A stretch of 64,000 bases of DNA from Oscillospiraceae bacterium. Its GTDB lineage: Bacteria; Bacillota; Clostridia; Oscillospirales; Ruminococcaceae. The position numbers and the translations under genes are program-made. Of the stretch, positions 53,544 to 62,461 are shown one piece after another. Numbering within the stretch: the stretch's first letter is position 1; every line of letters begins with the position of its first letter. The stretch lies in assembly GCA_025758045.1 (NCBI GenBank), contig CP107208.1, forward strand, positions 372,001-436,000. The letters run 5' to 3'. The notes beneath the pieces were generated by a model. That model had not been told where the DNA came from. It saw nothing but the letters and a program-made list of their open reading frames with translations, and ran no database searches.

Positions 53544-54845
53544 ATGGATAAGAGCGGAAAGATTTATAAGACTTATGTTCAGACCCTGAAAGAAGAACTT
53601 ATCCCTGCAATGGGCTGCACCGAGCCCATTGCCATCGCCTACGCTGCGGCCAAGGCCCGCGAGGTGCTGGGCTGTGAGCCGGATCTCGTGAAAATCGGCG
53701 TCAGCAACAACATCATCAAAAACGTCAAGAGCGTTGTCGTGCCCAATACGGACGGAATGAAAGGCATCGAGGCTGCCGCCGTGGCAGGCATCCTCGGCGG
53801 AAATGCTGCCAAAGAGTTGGAAGTCATCTCGGAGGTCACAGCAAACCAGAAAGCTGCCATGCGGCGTTTCCTGTCCAATGTTCCCATCTCGGTGGAGGCC
53901 ATCGACAACGGCATTATCTTTGACATTATCATCGCCCTGTACTGCGGCACAGATTCTGCTGTCGTCCGCATCAGCCAGTACCACACCAACATTGTCTACA
54001 TCAAGAAAAATGATGAGGTTCTGCTGGACAACACGGCTAGGCAGACCTCGGCCGCCTGCAATACGGAGGCGGAAAGCGGCCTGACGGACCGCAGCCTGCT
54101 GACGATTGCCAATATCTACGACTTTGCCGAGACCTGCGACCTGGACGATGTGCGCCCGCTGCTGGACACCCAGATTTTGTACAACACCCAGATTTCCGAG
54201 GAAGGGCTGCTGGGGGACTACGGCGCGAATGTCGGCTCCACCTACCTGAAATTTTACGGCAACGATGTGCGCAACCGCGCTATTGCCAAGGCTGCAGCGG
54301 GTTCCGACGCGCGCATGAGCGGCTGTGAGCTGCCCGTCGTCATCAACTCCGGCAGCGGCAACCAGGGCATTACGGTGTCGGTCCCGGTCATTGAGTACGC
54401 CAAGGCGCTGGCCTGCCCCAAGGAGAGGCTGTACCGCGCGCTGGTGCTCTCGAACCTGATCGCCATCCATGAAAAGACGGGTATCGGACGTCTGTCCGCC
54501 TACTGCGGTGCGGTCAGCGCCGGATGTGCCGCCGGGTGTGCCATTGCTTACTTACAGGGGGCGGATCTGAAAGCTGTCTCCCACACCCTCGTCAACGCGC
54601 TGGCCATCGTGTCCGGTATCATCTGCGACGGTGCCAAGCCCAGCTGCGCGGCCAAGATTGCCTCCAGCGTCGAGGCTGGGATTCTGGGCTACCACATGTA
54701 CCAGAACGGCCAGCAGTTCCGCGGCGGCGACGGCATCGTCAGCAAGGGCGTGGAGAACACCATCCGCAACATCGGTATGCTGGGCCACGACGGCATGCGG
54801 GAGACCGATAAGGAGATCGTCAAGATCATGATGCAGAAGCCGTGA
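53544..54845 (+). CDS. cyuA: L-cysteine desulfidase / UPF0597 (serine dehydratase alpha-like) family protein
   Basis: 433 residues. Enzymes of this family break L-cysteine (or L-serine) into pyruvate, ammonia and sulfide and carry an oxygen-sensitive Fe-S cluster. Cluster Cys candidates are C25 in PAMGCTEPIAIAYA, those in YCGAVSAGCAAGCAIAYL, and ICDGAKPSC. NSGSGNQGITVSVPV is the Ser/Gly loop of the family. AAGGAG precedes the start. dapF follows 9 bases after its stop. Cysteine is the likelier substrate by family naming, but this is not proved here. Confidence 0.88.
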   Translation: MDKSGKIYKTYVQTLKEELIPAMGCTEPIAIAYAAAKAREVLGCEPDLVKIGVSNNIIKNVKSVVVPNTDGMKGIEAAAVAGILGGNAAKELEVISEVTANQKAAMRRFLSNVPISVEAIDNGIIFDIIIALYCGTDSAVVRISQYHTNIVYIKKNDEVLLDNTARQTSAACNTEAESGLTDRSLLTIANIYDFAETCDLDDVRPLLDTQILYNTQISEEGLLGDYGANVGSTYLKFYGNDVRNRAIAKAAAGSDARMSGCELPVVINSGSGNQGITVSVPVIEYAKALACPKERLYRALVLSNLIAIHEKTGIGRLSAYCGAVSAGCAAGCAIAYLQGADLKAVSHTLVNALAIVSGIICDGAKPSCAAKIASSVEAGILGYHMYQNGQQFRGGDGIVSKGVENTIRNIGMLGHDGMRETDKEIVKIMMQKP

Positions 54846-54854
54846 GGTGTCATT

Positions 54855-55661
54855 ATGAAATTTACCAAAATGCATGGTCTGGGCAATGACTATATCTTCG
54901 TGGACTGCTTTGCGGATACGGTCACAGACCCCAGCCGCACCGCGCAGCTGTTGAGCCCGGCGCATTTCGGCGTAGGGGCAGATGGCCTGATTTTAATCGA
55001 GCCGTCGGCAAAAGCCGACTGCCGTATGCGGATGTTCAACGCCGACGGCACCGAGGGGCGGATGTGCGGCAACGGTATCCGCTGCGTCGGCAAATATATG
55101 TATGACCACGGGCGGGCCGTCAAGGCGGAAATTACGGTGGAGACGCTGGACGGTATCAAGACGCTGCAAATCACCCCCGAAAACGACAAGGCCGCCAAAA
55201 TCCGGGTGGACATGGGCGTGCCGGTGCTGGAATCCCCGCAGCCGGAAAAAATCACAGTAGCCGGGAGCGAGTGGGAATTTTCCGCCGTGGATGTCGGCAG
55301 CCCCCACGCCGTGTATCTGGTGCCCAACTGTGAGGAGGTGCCGCTGGAGAAGATTGGCGTCCTGTTCGAGCATGCCGCCCGCTTTCCGAATCGCGTCAAC
55401 AGCGAATTTGTGCAGATCCTTGACCGTACTCATCTGCGGATGCGTGTCTGGGAGCGCGGCAGCGGAATCACTCTGGCCTGTGGGACCGGAGCCGTGGCAA
55501 GCGTTGTTGCCAGCCATGCGCGGGGCCTGACAGACGCTTCTGTGGAAGTGCAGATGGACGGCGGTGCCCTGCGCATTGAGATTGACGACACCACAGGACA
55601 CACCTTCATGACCGGCCCGGCAGTTGAGGTATTTCAGGGTGAGACCACTCTTGTGGATTGA
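54855..55661 (+). CDS. dapF: Diaminopimelate epimerase
   Basis: Converts LL- to meso-diaminopimelate for lysine and peptidoglycan. 268 residues, with MHGLGNDYIFVDCF at the start. The two catalytic Cys residues lie in GRMCGNGIRCVGKYM and LACGTGAVASVVA. Located 9 bases downstream of the desulfidase gene and upstream of a GNAT remnant. Confidence 0.95.
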   Translation: MKFTKMHGLGNDYIFVDCFADTVTDPSRTAQLLSPAHFGVGADGLILIEPSAKADCRMRMFNADGTEGRMCGNGIRCVGKYMYDHGRAVKAEITVETLDGIKTLQITPENDKAAKIRVDMGVPVLESPQPEKITVAGSEWEFSAVDVGSPHAVYLVPNCEEVPLEKIGVLFEHAARFPNRVNSEFVQILDRTHLRMRVWERGSGITLACGTGAVASVVASHARGLTDASVEVQMDGGALRIEIDDTTGHTFMTGPAVEVFQGETTLVD

Positions 55662-55679
55662 GAAAGGAGTTTGAACAGG

Positions 55680-55742
55680 ATGCAGATTCGGACTGCTGTT
55701 CCCGCAGACTTGCAGGGAATCGTAAATATTGAGGCAGAATAA
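55680..55742 (+). pseudogene. Start of a GNAT acetyltransferase gene, truncated after 20 codons
   Basis: Reads MQIRTAVPADLQGIVNIEAE then stop, the usual first strand and helix of GNAT enzymes (xIRxAxPxDxxxIxxIE). An intact AAAGGAG ribosome binding site remains, and a terminator follows 12 bases later. The rest of the gene is missing. Confidence 0.7.
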
Positions 55743-55754
55743 CAATTCGTGTGA

Positions 55755-55786
55755 AACCGCTTGCCGTAATGCAGGCGGTTTTTTCT
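55755..55786 (+). terminator. Terminator after dapF and the GNAT remnant
   Basis: AACCGCTTGC pairs with GCAGGCGGTT (one mismatch), followed by TTTTC. Confidence 0.8.
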
Positions 55787-55958
55787 GTACAAAAGGGTCA
55801 CCCGCAGCAAAGGCGTTCTTCTTGTGCAGCATTGCTTTTTTCCAACATCCCCTGTACCTGAGCGATTTTTCTTACTTTGGATGACTGAATCGTATGCTTT
55901 TTTGCGCATATGATTTTTTATTCGCTGTAAAATCAGAGAAAAATTTGGGTTTTTTCTA
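55787..55958. other. A/T-rich non-coding stretch
   Basis: No gene or known RNA motif was seen between the terminator and the exporter promoter. Confidence 0.4.
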
Positions 55959-55987
55959 TTGACACGAGTAACCATCGTGTGTATGAT
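55959..55987 (+). promoter_or_regulatory. Sigma-A promoter and LacI-type operator of the Thr/Ser exporter operon
   Basis: TTGACA (55959-55964), 17-base spacer, TATGAT (55982-55987). The operator GACACGAGTAACCATC (55961-55976) overlaps the -35 and spacer and matches two copies near 58.5 kb. Confidence 0.75.
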
Positions 55988-56127
55988 AGTAACAACGGAG
56001 ATGACAGGGCAGATTCCACCGAAAGCGGCACGGCCCAGAAACGTCCGGCAACGGCGAGACCTCACCGATGACGGCAGTTTCTGCAAGGCAGATCCTATAC
56101 GATATCGACAGGGGGCAGAGGCAAGCG

Positions 56128-56907
56128 ATGTATGCAATCAACGCGCAAAATAACGCACGGGCAACAGAATGTTTGACATGCGCCCTGGATGCCGGTGAGC
56201 TGCTGCTGGCATACGGTGCCGAGGTCAGCCGGGTGGAGGATACCATCCAACGGCTTGAGCATGTGTGCGGCTTTGACCTGGTGGATGTTTTTACGATTAC
56301 ATCCAGCATTGTGTCAACCGTACGCTTGCCGGACGGCGGGAGCATCACCCAAAGCCGCCGTATCAAGGCACGTGTCACCAATTTAGGCCGGGTAGCCAAC
56401 ATCAACGCCCTCTCCCGCCGGTTCTGCGCCGGGGCTCTTACGCTGGCTGAATTCCGCACAGCCTTGCAGGCCATCCGGGACGAGCGCCCGACTCCTGCCT
56501 GGCAAGAGCTTTTGCTCTACATGGTCATCTCGTTTTCGCTGTCCATCTTTTTCGGCGGCAATCTGGCCGATGGCATCGCGGCGTCCCTTTCCGGCATGGT
56601 GCTGTTTGCCATGATACGCATGAGCACCACCTTGCAGATGAACAGTCTGCTGCAGACCGCTATCTGCAGTGCGGTCACAGCGCTGGCGGTGCTGCTGTTG
56701 GTGAGGGCCGGCATCGGCGTCCACCCGGACAAGATCATGATCGGCAACATTATGCTGGTCATTCCCGGCATCCAGCTGACCACCTCGCTGCGGGATATGA
56801 TCAATGGTGATACCATCAGCGGTCTTTTGAACCTGAGCGAGGCCGTTCTGAAAGCGATCTCGGTAGCACTGGGCTTTTCCCTTGTGCTGCTGGCGGGAGG
56901 TGTGTAA
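56128..56907 (+). CDS. Threonine/serine exporter, ThrE N-terminal-type subunit (DUF1212)
   Basis: 259 residues from ATG at 56128 (AGAGG 6 bases upstream). An in-frame ATG at 56068 lacks a ribosome binding site. The N-terminal soluble part contains AGELLLAYGAEVSRVEDTIQ and SIVSTVRLPDGGSITQSRR. Several membrane helices follow from about residue 125. It pairs with the next gene, which supplies the C-terminal ThrE domain. Probable export of threonine, serine or a related small amino acid. Confidence 0.88.
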   Translation: MYAINAQNNARATECLTCALDAGELLLAYGAEVSRVEDTIQRLEHVCGFDLVDVFTITSSIVSTVRLPDGGSITQSRRIKARVTNLGRVANINALSRRFCAGALTLAEFRTALQAIRDERPTPAWQELLLYMVISFSLSIFFGGNLADGIAASLSGMVLFAMIRMSTTLQMNSLLQTAICSAVTALAVLLLVRAGIGVHPDKIMIGNIMLVIPGIQLTTSLRDMINGDTISGLLNLSEAVLKAISVALGFSLVLLAGGV

Positions 56908-56909
56908 GG

Positions 56910-57380
56910 TTGCAGGCAGAAATTATCCAAACCGCCATGGGCGTAGTCGGGTCCCTCGGGTTCGCCCTGCTGTTTGGGATACGCGGCACAAAGCCGCTGG
57001 GCTGCATCGCCCTGGGCAGCGGCATCGGCTGGGTGGTTTATCTGGTCAGCGTGGCAGGCGGACACGGAAAAGCCTTTGGCATGCTGGCTTCCAGTTTGGT
57101 CATTGCTATTTGCAGCGAAGCCACGGCCCGCCTTATCAAAACGCCGGTCATTCTGCTGTTGGTTCCGATGCTGATTCCGGAAATTCCCGGTGGTGACCTG
57201 TATTATACGATGTACAGCTTAATCGAGGGCGACTCCGCCAAATTTGCATCCCTGCTCCAGCTGGTGCTGGCCGAAGCCGGTGCCATTGCGCTGGGCATTA
57301 TCCTGGCCTCCTACGCGGCAGGCCTCATCAACAATATCTACCGGCATGTGCGCCCCTGTGCGCACAGCCCCCACAAGTAA
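56910..57380 (+). CDS. Threonine/serine exporter, ThrE C-terminal-type subunit (DUF3815)
   Basis: 156 residues with four or five membrane segments, including LGFALLFGIRGTKPLGCIAL and the conserved TPVILLLVPMLIPEIPGG. The start is TTG at 56910, with GGAGG just before the upstream stop codon; no ATG is available. Works with the preceding gene. The LacI regulator follows 10 bases later. Confidence 0.87.
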   Translation: MQAEIIQTAMGVVGSLGFALLFGIRGTKPLGCIALGSGIGWVVYLVSVAGGHGKAFGMLASSLVIAICSEATARLIKTPVILLLVPMLIPEIPGGDLYYTMYSLIEGDSAKFASLLQLVLAEAGAIALGIILASYAAGLINNIYRHVRPCAHSPHK

Positions 57381-57390
57381 GGAAAAGAGT

Positions 57391-58383
57391 ATGGGCAAGA
57401 ACGCAACCCGAAATGACGTAGCCAAGCTGGCGGGGGTCTCCCCTGCTGTGGTATCCTACGTCATCAATAAGACCAAGTTCGTCAGCGAGGAAAAGACCCA
57501 GGCTGTGCTGGACGCCATCAAGGAATTGAACTATCAGCCCAACCTGTATGCCCGCAGCCTGAAAACCAACCGCTCGATGCAGATCGCGTTTGTGTGCGAC
57601 AACCTGCGCAACGACTGGCTGGAGATTGCCGAGAAAAAGCTGGACAAGTTGGGATACAATGTTTCCCACTGCTACAGCCGTGACGGCGACGATTTTATCC
57701 AATCGCTGATTTCCGGCCGGTATGATGCCGTGTTCATGCTGTCCAACCGCTACAAAGCCGTGCAGCTGAACCGCATTGCCGAGGCTGGCATCCCGGTGGT
57801 GCTGTACAAAACACGGGAATACAGTCATCTGGAGCCAAATATCGTTGCGGTAGCGCCCAACCTGTACAGCGGCGTGGAAAAGACTGTCAACTATCTGGTG
57901 TTCCGCGGGCATCGGCGCATTTTGTTTGTGCCGCCGCTGCGCTACAATATGTATATCACCCGCGGCTACCGTGAGCGCGGCTACCGCGATGCGCTGGAAG
58001 TCAACGGCATCCCCTATGATGAGCGCTATGTCTGCACCAATGCGGACACGATGGAGGGTGTGCTGTCCCATGTGTTTGACATGGTTTTCAGCAAAAGCAA
58101 GGACGAGCGCGCCACTGCCATTATTGCGGGCAATGATTTCATCGCTGCATCCATCATGCAGTACGTGAAAAAGCTGGGCATGAAGATCCCCGATGATCTG
58201 GCTGTAGTAGGCACCGACAATACCTATATTGCCGAGATGGTCTCCCCCACACTGACCAGCATTGATTTTTCCAAGGAAGATTTCTCCCAAAAGCTGGTAG
58301 ATACCCTGATGGCCCTGCTGCGGGGCGAGAAAGCGCAGGACCAGTTTCTGCCGGTCTCCCTCTGCGTGCGCGAGAGCGCCTGA
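57391..58383 (+). CDS. LacI-family transcriptional regulator
   Basis: 330 residues. The N-terminal helix-turn-helix has ATRNDVAKLAGVSPAVVSYV and INKTKFVSEEKTQAVLDAI, then a hinge (YQPNLYARSLKTNRS). The periplasmic-binding-protein-like sensor starts at about residue 60 with MQIAFVCDNLRNDWLEI. It is the third gene of the exporter operon and likely represses it, since the operator GACACGAGTAACC lies in that promoter. Two more copies precede the next operon. The effector is not predicted. Confidence 0.9.
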   Translation: MGKNATRNDVAKLAGVSPAVVSYVINKTKFVSEEKTQAVLDAIKELNYQPNLYARSLKTNRSMQIAFVCDNLRNDWLEIAEKKLDKLGYNVSHCYSRDGDDFIQSLISGRYDAVFMLSNRYKAVQLNRIAEAGIPVVLYKTREYSHLEPNIVAVAPNLYSGVEKTVNYLVFRGHRRILFVPPLRYNMYITRGYRERGYRDALEVNGIPYDERYVCTNADTMEGVLSHVFDMVFSKSKDERATAIIAGNDFIAASIMQYVKKLGMKIPDDLAVVGTDNTYIAEMVSPTLTSIDFSKEDFSQKLVDTLMALLRGEKAQDQFLPVSLCVRESA

Positions 58384-58440
58384 TGCCAGCCTTTATTATC
58401 GCCAATACCCTTTATTCTCCTTCTCACATAGAATTACGGC

Positions 58441-58492
58441 AGGCAGCGGCCTTGTGGACCTCAGGACAGTCCACGGGGCCGCTGCCTGTTTC
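58441..58492 (+). terminator. Terminator of the exporter-lacI operon
   Basis: AGGCAGCGGCC pairs with GGCCGCTGCCT and, inside it, GTGGAC with GTCCAC, followed by a T-rich stretch. Confidence 0.8.
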
Positions 58493-58517
58493 TTCATACG
58501 GAAAAGCGCCCTGGCTT

Positions 58518-58533
58518 GACACGTGTAACCGCA
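58518..58533 (+). promoter_or_regulatory. LacI-type operator, upstream copy
   Basis: GACACGTGTAACCGCA. It lies 118 bp upstream of the operator at 58636, about eleven helical turns, so it may help repression by looping. A TTGACA overlaps it, but no matching -10 was seen. Confidence 0.6.
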
Positions 58534-58633
58534 ATGCAGGCCGGTTTTAGCTACAACTTGCACAAATAACGACCTGCAAAGTTGTAAGAACAGCTGAAAG
58601 CACGCGAAATGGCAAAAAAATCGCAAAAAAGTA

Positions 58634-58662
58634 TTTACACGCGTAACCGCATGTGCTATCAT
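58634..58662 (+). promoter_or_regulatory. Sigma-A promoter and LacI-type operator of the M29-like/class-V operon
   Basis: TTTACA (58634-58639), 17-base spacer, TATCAT (58657-58662). The operator TACACGCGTAACCGCA (58636-58651) covers the -35 and half the spacer. Confidence 0.72.
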
Positions 58663-58773
58663 ACAGACAACAAAAACACAGACACCCCACCAGATAACAA
58701 AAAAGGAGGTACAGATTTTAAAGAATTGTTTAAACGCCACCCCGAAAAAGTAAGAAAAGCTTTTTCCGAATAA
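58651..58773 (+). CDS. Possible 40-codon leader ORF
   Basis: The frame ATG-TGC to TAA gives a Lys/Asp-rich peptide ending DFKELFKRHPEKVRKAFSE. The ATG overlaps the predicted -10, so translation would need a later start; GGAGG at 58705-58709 lies inside but no ATG follows at the right distance. Weak candidate, noted because the C-terminal half looks protein-like. Confidence 0.2.
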   Translation: MCYHTDNKNTDTPPDNKKGGTDFKELFKRHPEKVRKAFSE

Positions 58774-58851
58774 AAGTTACACGAGACACTACAAAACACA
58801 TGAAATAGACTGAATGAGGAAACAGTCCACGCTTGAAAGGAGCACAACACC

Positions 58852-59814
58852 ATGGCTAAGAAAATTTACGAAGCTTGCCGCCGTCTTCTCACCACCTGTG
58901 CTAACTGCCAGCCCAATGAGAACATCTTGATCGTTACCGATACCGACAGCCTGGAGATCGGCATGGCCCTGTGGGATGCCGCCGAGGAGTTCCCCAAAAA
59001 GACGATGGTCATGATGGAACCCCGCAAGATGCACGGTGAAGAGCCCACCCCGCTGGTAGCCGCCGCTATGCTGAAAGCCGATGTCATCTTTCGCGCCACC
59101 AAGTTTAGCCTGTCCCACAGCCACGCACGCCGCGATGCATGCGCTGCCGGTGCACGCGATCTGAACTGCTGTGATTACAGCATTGAGATGCTGGAGCACG
59201 GCGGCCTGTACACCGACTTTGAGGCTGACCGCAAATACGTTGACCAGCTGTTGAAGTCCATGGCTGACGGCGACCAGGTCCATATCACCTCCGAGGCCGG
59301 CACTGACTACTACGCCAGTATCAAGGGCCACAAACTCTTCCCGCAGTACGGCATGGTCCGCAACCCCGGCGAGACCTGCTCTCCCCCGGACATTGAGATG
59401 GCCTCCGGCGCAATGCCCGGCACCGCCCACGGCAAAATCGTCGTTGACGGCAGCATCACCCACCCGGCTATGGGTGTTCTGAAAGAGCCCATCACCATCT
59501 ACGTCGAGAACAGCTTTGTCACCAAGATCGAGGGCGGCGAAGAAGCCAAGCGCTTTGCTGAGGAGCTGGCCAAGGTCGGTGACCCCCGCATGTACCGCAT
59601 CGGCGAGATCGGCATCGGCCTGAACCCGGATGCTTCCCTGTGCGGCCGTATGCTGGAAGATGAAGGTTGCAGCGGCTACGTACACTGCGCCCTGGGCAAC
59701 AACGAGACCGACAATCAGGATTTCATCCTGCACATTGATATGATGTTCAAGGATCCCACCATCGAGCTGGATGGCAAGGTGATCTTCGACCACGGCGAAG
59801 TCGTTTTTGACTGA
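58852..59814 (+). CDS. M29-aminopeptidase-like protein (NicX-like group)
   Basis: 320 residues. The N-terminal part ACRRLLTTCANCQPNENILI and the downstream MLKADVIFRATKFSLSHSHA recall M29 peptidases and NicX-type dioxygenases. Metal-type residues are in DGSITHPAMG, IGEIGIGLNPDA, VHCALGNN and FDHGEV near the C-terminus. The catalytic activity is not assigned. It is the first gene of the operon behind the LacI-type operator, followed after 35 bases by the class-V PLP enzyme. A strong AAAGGAG precedes the start. Confidence 0.75.
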   Translation: MAKKIYEACRRLLTTCANCQPNENILIVTDTDSLEIGMALWDAAEEFPKKTMVMMEPRKMHGEEPTPLVAAAMLKADVIFRATKFSLSHSHARRDACAAGARDLNCCDYSIEMLEHGGLYTDFEADRKYVDQLLKSMADGDQVHITSEAGTDYYASIKGHKLFPQYGMVRNPGETCSPPDIEMASGAMPGTAHGKIVVDGSITHPAMGVLKEPITIYVENSFVTKIEGGEEAKRFAEELAKVGDPRMYRIGEIGIGLNPDASLCGRMLEDEGCSGYVHCALGNNETDNQDFILHIDMMFKDPTIELDGKVIFDHGEVVFD

Positions 59815-59849
59815 TCCGCCCCGAACTACAACGAAATGAGGCAAAAAAC

Positions 59850-61139
59850 ATGAGCGAAATTAACGATATCATCAAGAACGGCCAGCTGATGCCGGCCGAC
59901 CTGACCGCCCAGATCCGCGATAAATACTACCACGTGGACGTGGACCCCTTCACCAAGAGCAAGCGCCTGTTCTTTGATAACTCCGGCGGTTCCTTCCGCC
60001 TGAAGGACGCCAGCGAAGCTTTCCGCAATGTGGACGACCTGCCCAACTGCGGCGGCCACGGCGGTGCCGCTTCTGATTATCTGGACAGCCTGCGCACCCA
60101 GGCCTGCAAGGATATCTCCACGATGTTCAACGCCGAGGGCGGCTGCATCGCCACTTCGATGACCGCTTCCATCATCGTTTTCGATGTTTCCGAGGCCATC
60201 ATCGCCAACGTGCCCGGCACCAACGTCGTCACCACCGAGCTGGAGCATCCCTCCGCTTTCGATGGCTGCGCCGTCCCCGCTGAGAAGTACGGTAAGGAAC
60301 TGCGTGTTGCCAAGACCAACCCCCGCACCGGCACCATCGACCCGATGGATGTCGTCAAGCTGGTCGACAAGGACACCTGCCTGTTGAGCGTCATCATGAC
60401 CTCCAACATCACCGGCGCCGTCCTGGATATCGAGACCATCGCCCGTGAAGCCCGTAAGATCAAGCCTGATCTGTTCATCATCTGCGATTCCGTCCAGCAC
60501 ACTCCCCACGGTCTGACCGATATGAAAGCCTGGGGCCTGGATTGCGTCAACTTCGCTCCCTACAAGTTCGGCGGTGCCCGCGGCTTGGGCGTTGGCTGGC
60601 TGAGCGACCGCGTTATGAACCTGCCCCACCGCAAGCTCATCCGCGAGAAGCAGAGCAACTGGGAAATGGGCGGCTGCGCCCCCGGTATGTACGCCATGCT
60701 GAGCGCCATCTTCAACTACGTCTGCTGGATCGGCGAGCACTTCACCGACTCCCAGGACCGCCGCACCCTCTATGTTGAGGGCATGAACCGCATCATGCTG
60801 CACGAGCGTGCCCTGCTGTACCGCCTGCTGCACGGCTCTGATGAGGTCAAGGGCCTGCTGGACCTCGAGGGCGTCAACGTCGCTGTTGAAATGCCCGACC
60901 TGACCCAGCGCGATCTGATCGTTCCCATTGTCTTTGACAAGCTCACCTGCGAGCAGGCATCCCGCGCTTATGAGAAAGCCGGTGTGGTCGTCCACGAGCG
61001 TACCGACGCCAGCCTCTACTCTGCACGTCAGGTCAACTCCATCAACCAGCACGGCATCGTTCGTATCTCCCCGCTGCACTGCCACACCTACGAGGACATC
61101 GACGAGTTCCTGAAGATCACTGCCGAGATCGCAAAATAA
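59850..61139 (+). CDS. Class-V PLP-dependent aminotransferase / cysteine-desulfurase-like enzyme
   Basis: 429 residues. PLP Lys239 lies in NFAPYKFGGARGLGVGW. The cofactor Asp-X-X-His pattern is in IICDSVQHTPHG (Asp213), and FFDNSGGSF is the N-terminal substrate loop. No nucleophile Cys loop typical of NifS/SufS was recognised, so desulfurase activity is uncertain; a lyase or epimerase-type reaction on an amino-acid derivative is equally possible. It is cotranscribed with the M29-like gene and ends at a terminator before the second liv cluster. Confidence 0.82.
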   Translation: MSEINDIIKNGQLMPADLTAQIRDKYYHVDVDPFTKSKRLFFDNSGGSFRLKDASEAFRNVDDLPNCGGHGGAASDYLDSLRTQACKDISTMFNAEGGCIATSMTASIIVFDVSEAIIANVPGTNVVTTELEHPSAFDGCAVPAEKYGKELRVAKTNPRTGTIDPMDVVKLVDKDTCLLSVIMTSNITGAVLDIETIAREARKIKPDLFIICDSVQHTPHGLTDMKAWGLDCVNFAPYKFGGARGLGVGWLSDRVMNLPHRKLIREKQSNWEMGGCAPGMYAMLSAIFNYVCWIGEHFTDSQDRRTLYVEGMNRIMLHERALLYRLLHGSDEVKGLLDLEGVNVAVEMPDLTQRDLIVPIVFDKLTCEQASRAYEKAGVVVHERTDASLYSARQVNSINQHGIVRISPLHCHTYEDIDEFLKITAEIAK

Positions 61140-61180
61140 CAGCTTGCGGTAACAACCCACGAGCAAACCCTTATCATTCG

Positions 61181-61217
61181 GAGGGGGCGTGCATGCAAGC
61201 ATGCCCCCTCTTTTCTC
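61181..61217 (+). terminator. Terminator after the class-V enzyme gene
   Basis: GAGGGGGCGTGC pairs with GCATGCCCCCTC, followed by TTTTCTC. The second liv cluster starts 24 bases later, so partial read-through or a hidden promoter is likely. Confidence 0.8.
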
Positions 61218-61240
61218 TACAATGAAAGGATAGACTAACT

Positions 61241-62440
61241 ATGAAAAAGACAATGGCTTGGATCATGGCCGCGGCCATGTGCCTTACCGCAACTGCCTGC
61301 GGCAGCACGGCTTCCTCCACTGCTTCTACTGCCGGTTCCACTGCTGCCGGTACTGTTGAATCTTCCAGCGTCGAAGGCGCTTTCAACCTGGGCCTGATCT
61401 GCCCGCTGTCCGGCTCCTCTGCCGTGTCCGGCCAGATCATGCAGAACGCTACCAAGATGGCCGTTGACGAGATCAACGCCGCTGGCGGCATCAATGGCAC
61501 CATCCCCATCAACCTCGTTTCCGTCGATGATGAAGGTGTGCCTGCCACCTCCGTGACCGCCATGCAGAAGCTGGTGGAGCAGGACAAGGTCAACGCCGTT
61601 ATCGGCGCGCAGGCTTCTTCCTGCACCCTGGCCAACATGGAGATCACCAAGGCCGCCAAGATTCCCCAGATCACCCCTGCTTCCTCCAACGTTGCTGTCA
61701 CCCAGAGCGGCAACGACTACATCTACCAGCTGACCGCCACCGATGAGCTGCATATGCGCAACGTCATGGGCTACATGGTCGATGAAAACAACGCCAAGAC
61801 TTTCGCCATCCTGTACGAGTCCTCCGACTTCGGCACCGGTGGTTTCAAGATTGCCAGCACCGTCTGCGATGACTTCGGCCTGGAAATGGTAGACAGCGAA
61901 GTCTACAACTCCGGCGACACCGACTTCTCCGTGCCCCTGGGCAAGATCAAGCAGGCCAATCCTGACTTTGTTATCTTCTGGGGCTATCACACCGAGGTTG
62001 CTATGATCTGCCGCCAGATGCAGCAGTACGGCATCGACCTGCCCTGCATCGGCCAGGGCTACAACTCTCCCGAGCTGACCAACCTGGGCGGTGACGCTGT
62101 CAACGGCGTGATGATCTCCACCGCGTTTGATGCTGCCAACCCCGATGAAAAGGTCCAGGAATTCGACAAGAAGTACAACGAGCTGTACGGCGGCGGCTAC
62201 GACCAGAACGCCCCGCAGTCTTACGATGCTGTGTACATCATCAAGGATGCTGTCGAGCGCTGCATTGCTGACGGCAAGGACTACACCGACGGCGAGACCC
62301 TGAACAGCTACATCGGCAATACCCAGTGGCAGGGTGCCACCGGCCTGACCACCTTTGATGAGAACGGCCGTATGGACAAGGACCTGCTGGTCATCGCCAT
62401 CGAGAACGGCGAGCATGTCATTGTGAAGAATTACAACTAA
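61241..62440 (+). CDS. Leu/Ile/Val-type substrate-binding lipoprotein (second system)
   Basis: 399 residues. Lipoprotein signal ending LTATAC (Cys20), a Ser/Thr/Ala linker, then the type I binding fold from FNLGLICPLSGSSAVSGQIM, with KMAVDEINAAGGINGTIPIN following. It differs clearly from the livJ at 50189-51424, so this is a second transporter with another ligand. Its position after the M29-like and class-V genes suggests it imports their substrate. Confidence 0.92.
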   Translation: MKKTMAWIMAAAMCLTATACGSTASSTASTAGSTAAGTVESSSVEGAFNLGLICPLSGSSAVSGQIMQNATKMAVDEINAAGGINGTIPINLVSVDDEGVPATSVTAMQKLVEQDKVNAVIGAQASSCTLANMEITKAAKIPQITPASSNVAVTQSGNDYIYQLTATDELHMRNVMGYMVDENNAKTFAILYESSDFGTGGFKIASTVCDDFGLEMVDSEVYNSGDTDFSVPLGKIKQANPDFVIFWGYHTEVAMICRQMQQYGIDLPCIGQGYNSPELTNLGGDAVNGVMISTAFDAANPDEKVQEFDKKYNELYGGGYDQNAPQSYDAVYIIKDAVERCIADGKDYTDGETLNSYIGNTQWQGATGLTTFDENGRMDKDLLVIAIENGEHVIVKNYN

Positions 62441-62461
62441 TTTGGTAGAGCAGATTTTATA

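Noticed and set aside
58651..58773. 40-codon frame before the M29-like gene as a regulatory leader peptide
   Set aside because: Its ATG overlaps the predicted -10 and the internal GGAGG has no start codon at a workable distance; listed only as a weak feature.
59826..61202. Minus-strand open frame of 458 codons opposite the class-V enzyme gene
   Set aside because: Antisense shadow; the plus-strand protein has intact PLP motifs, promoter and ribosome binding site.
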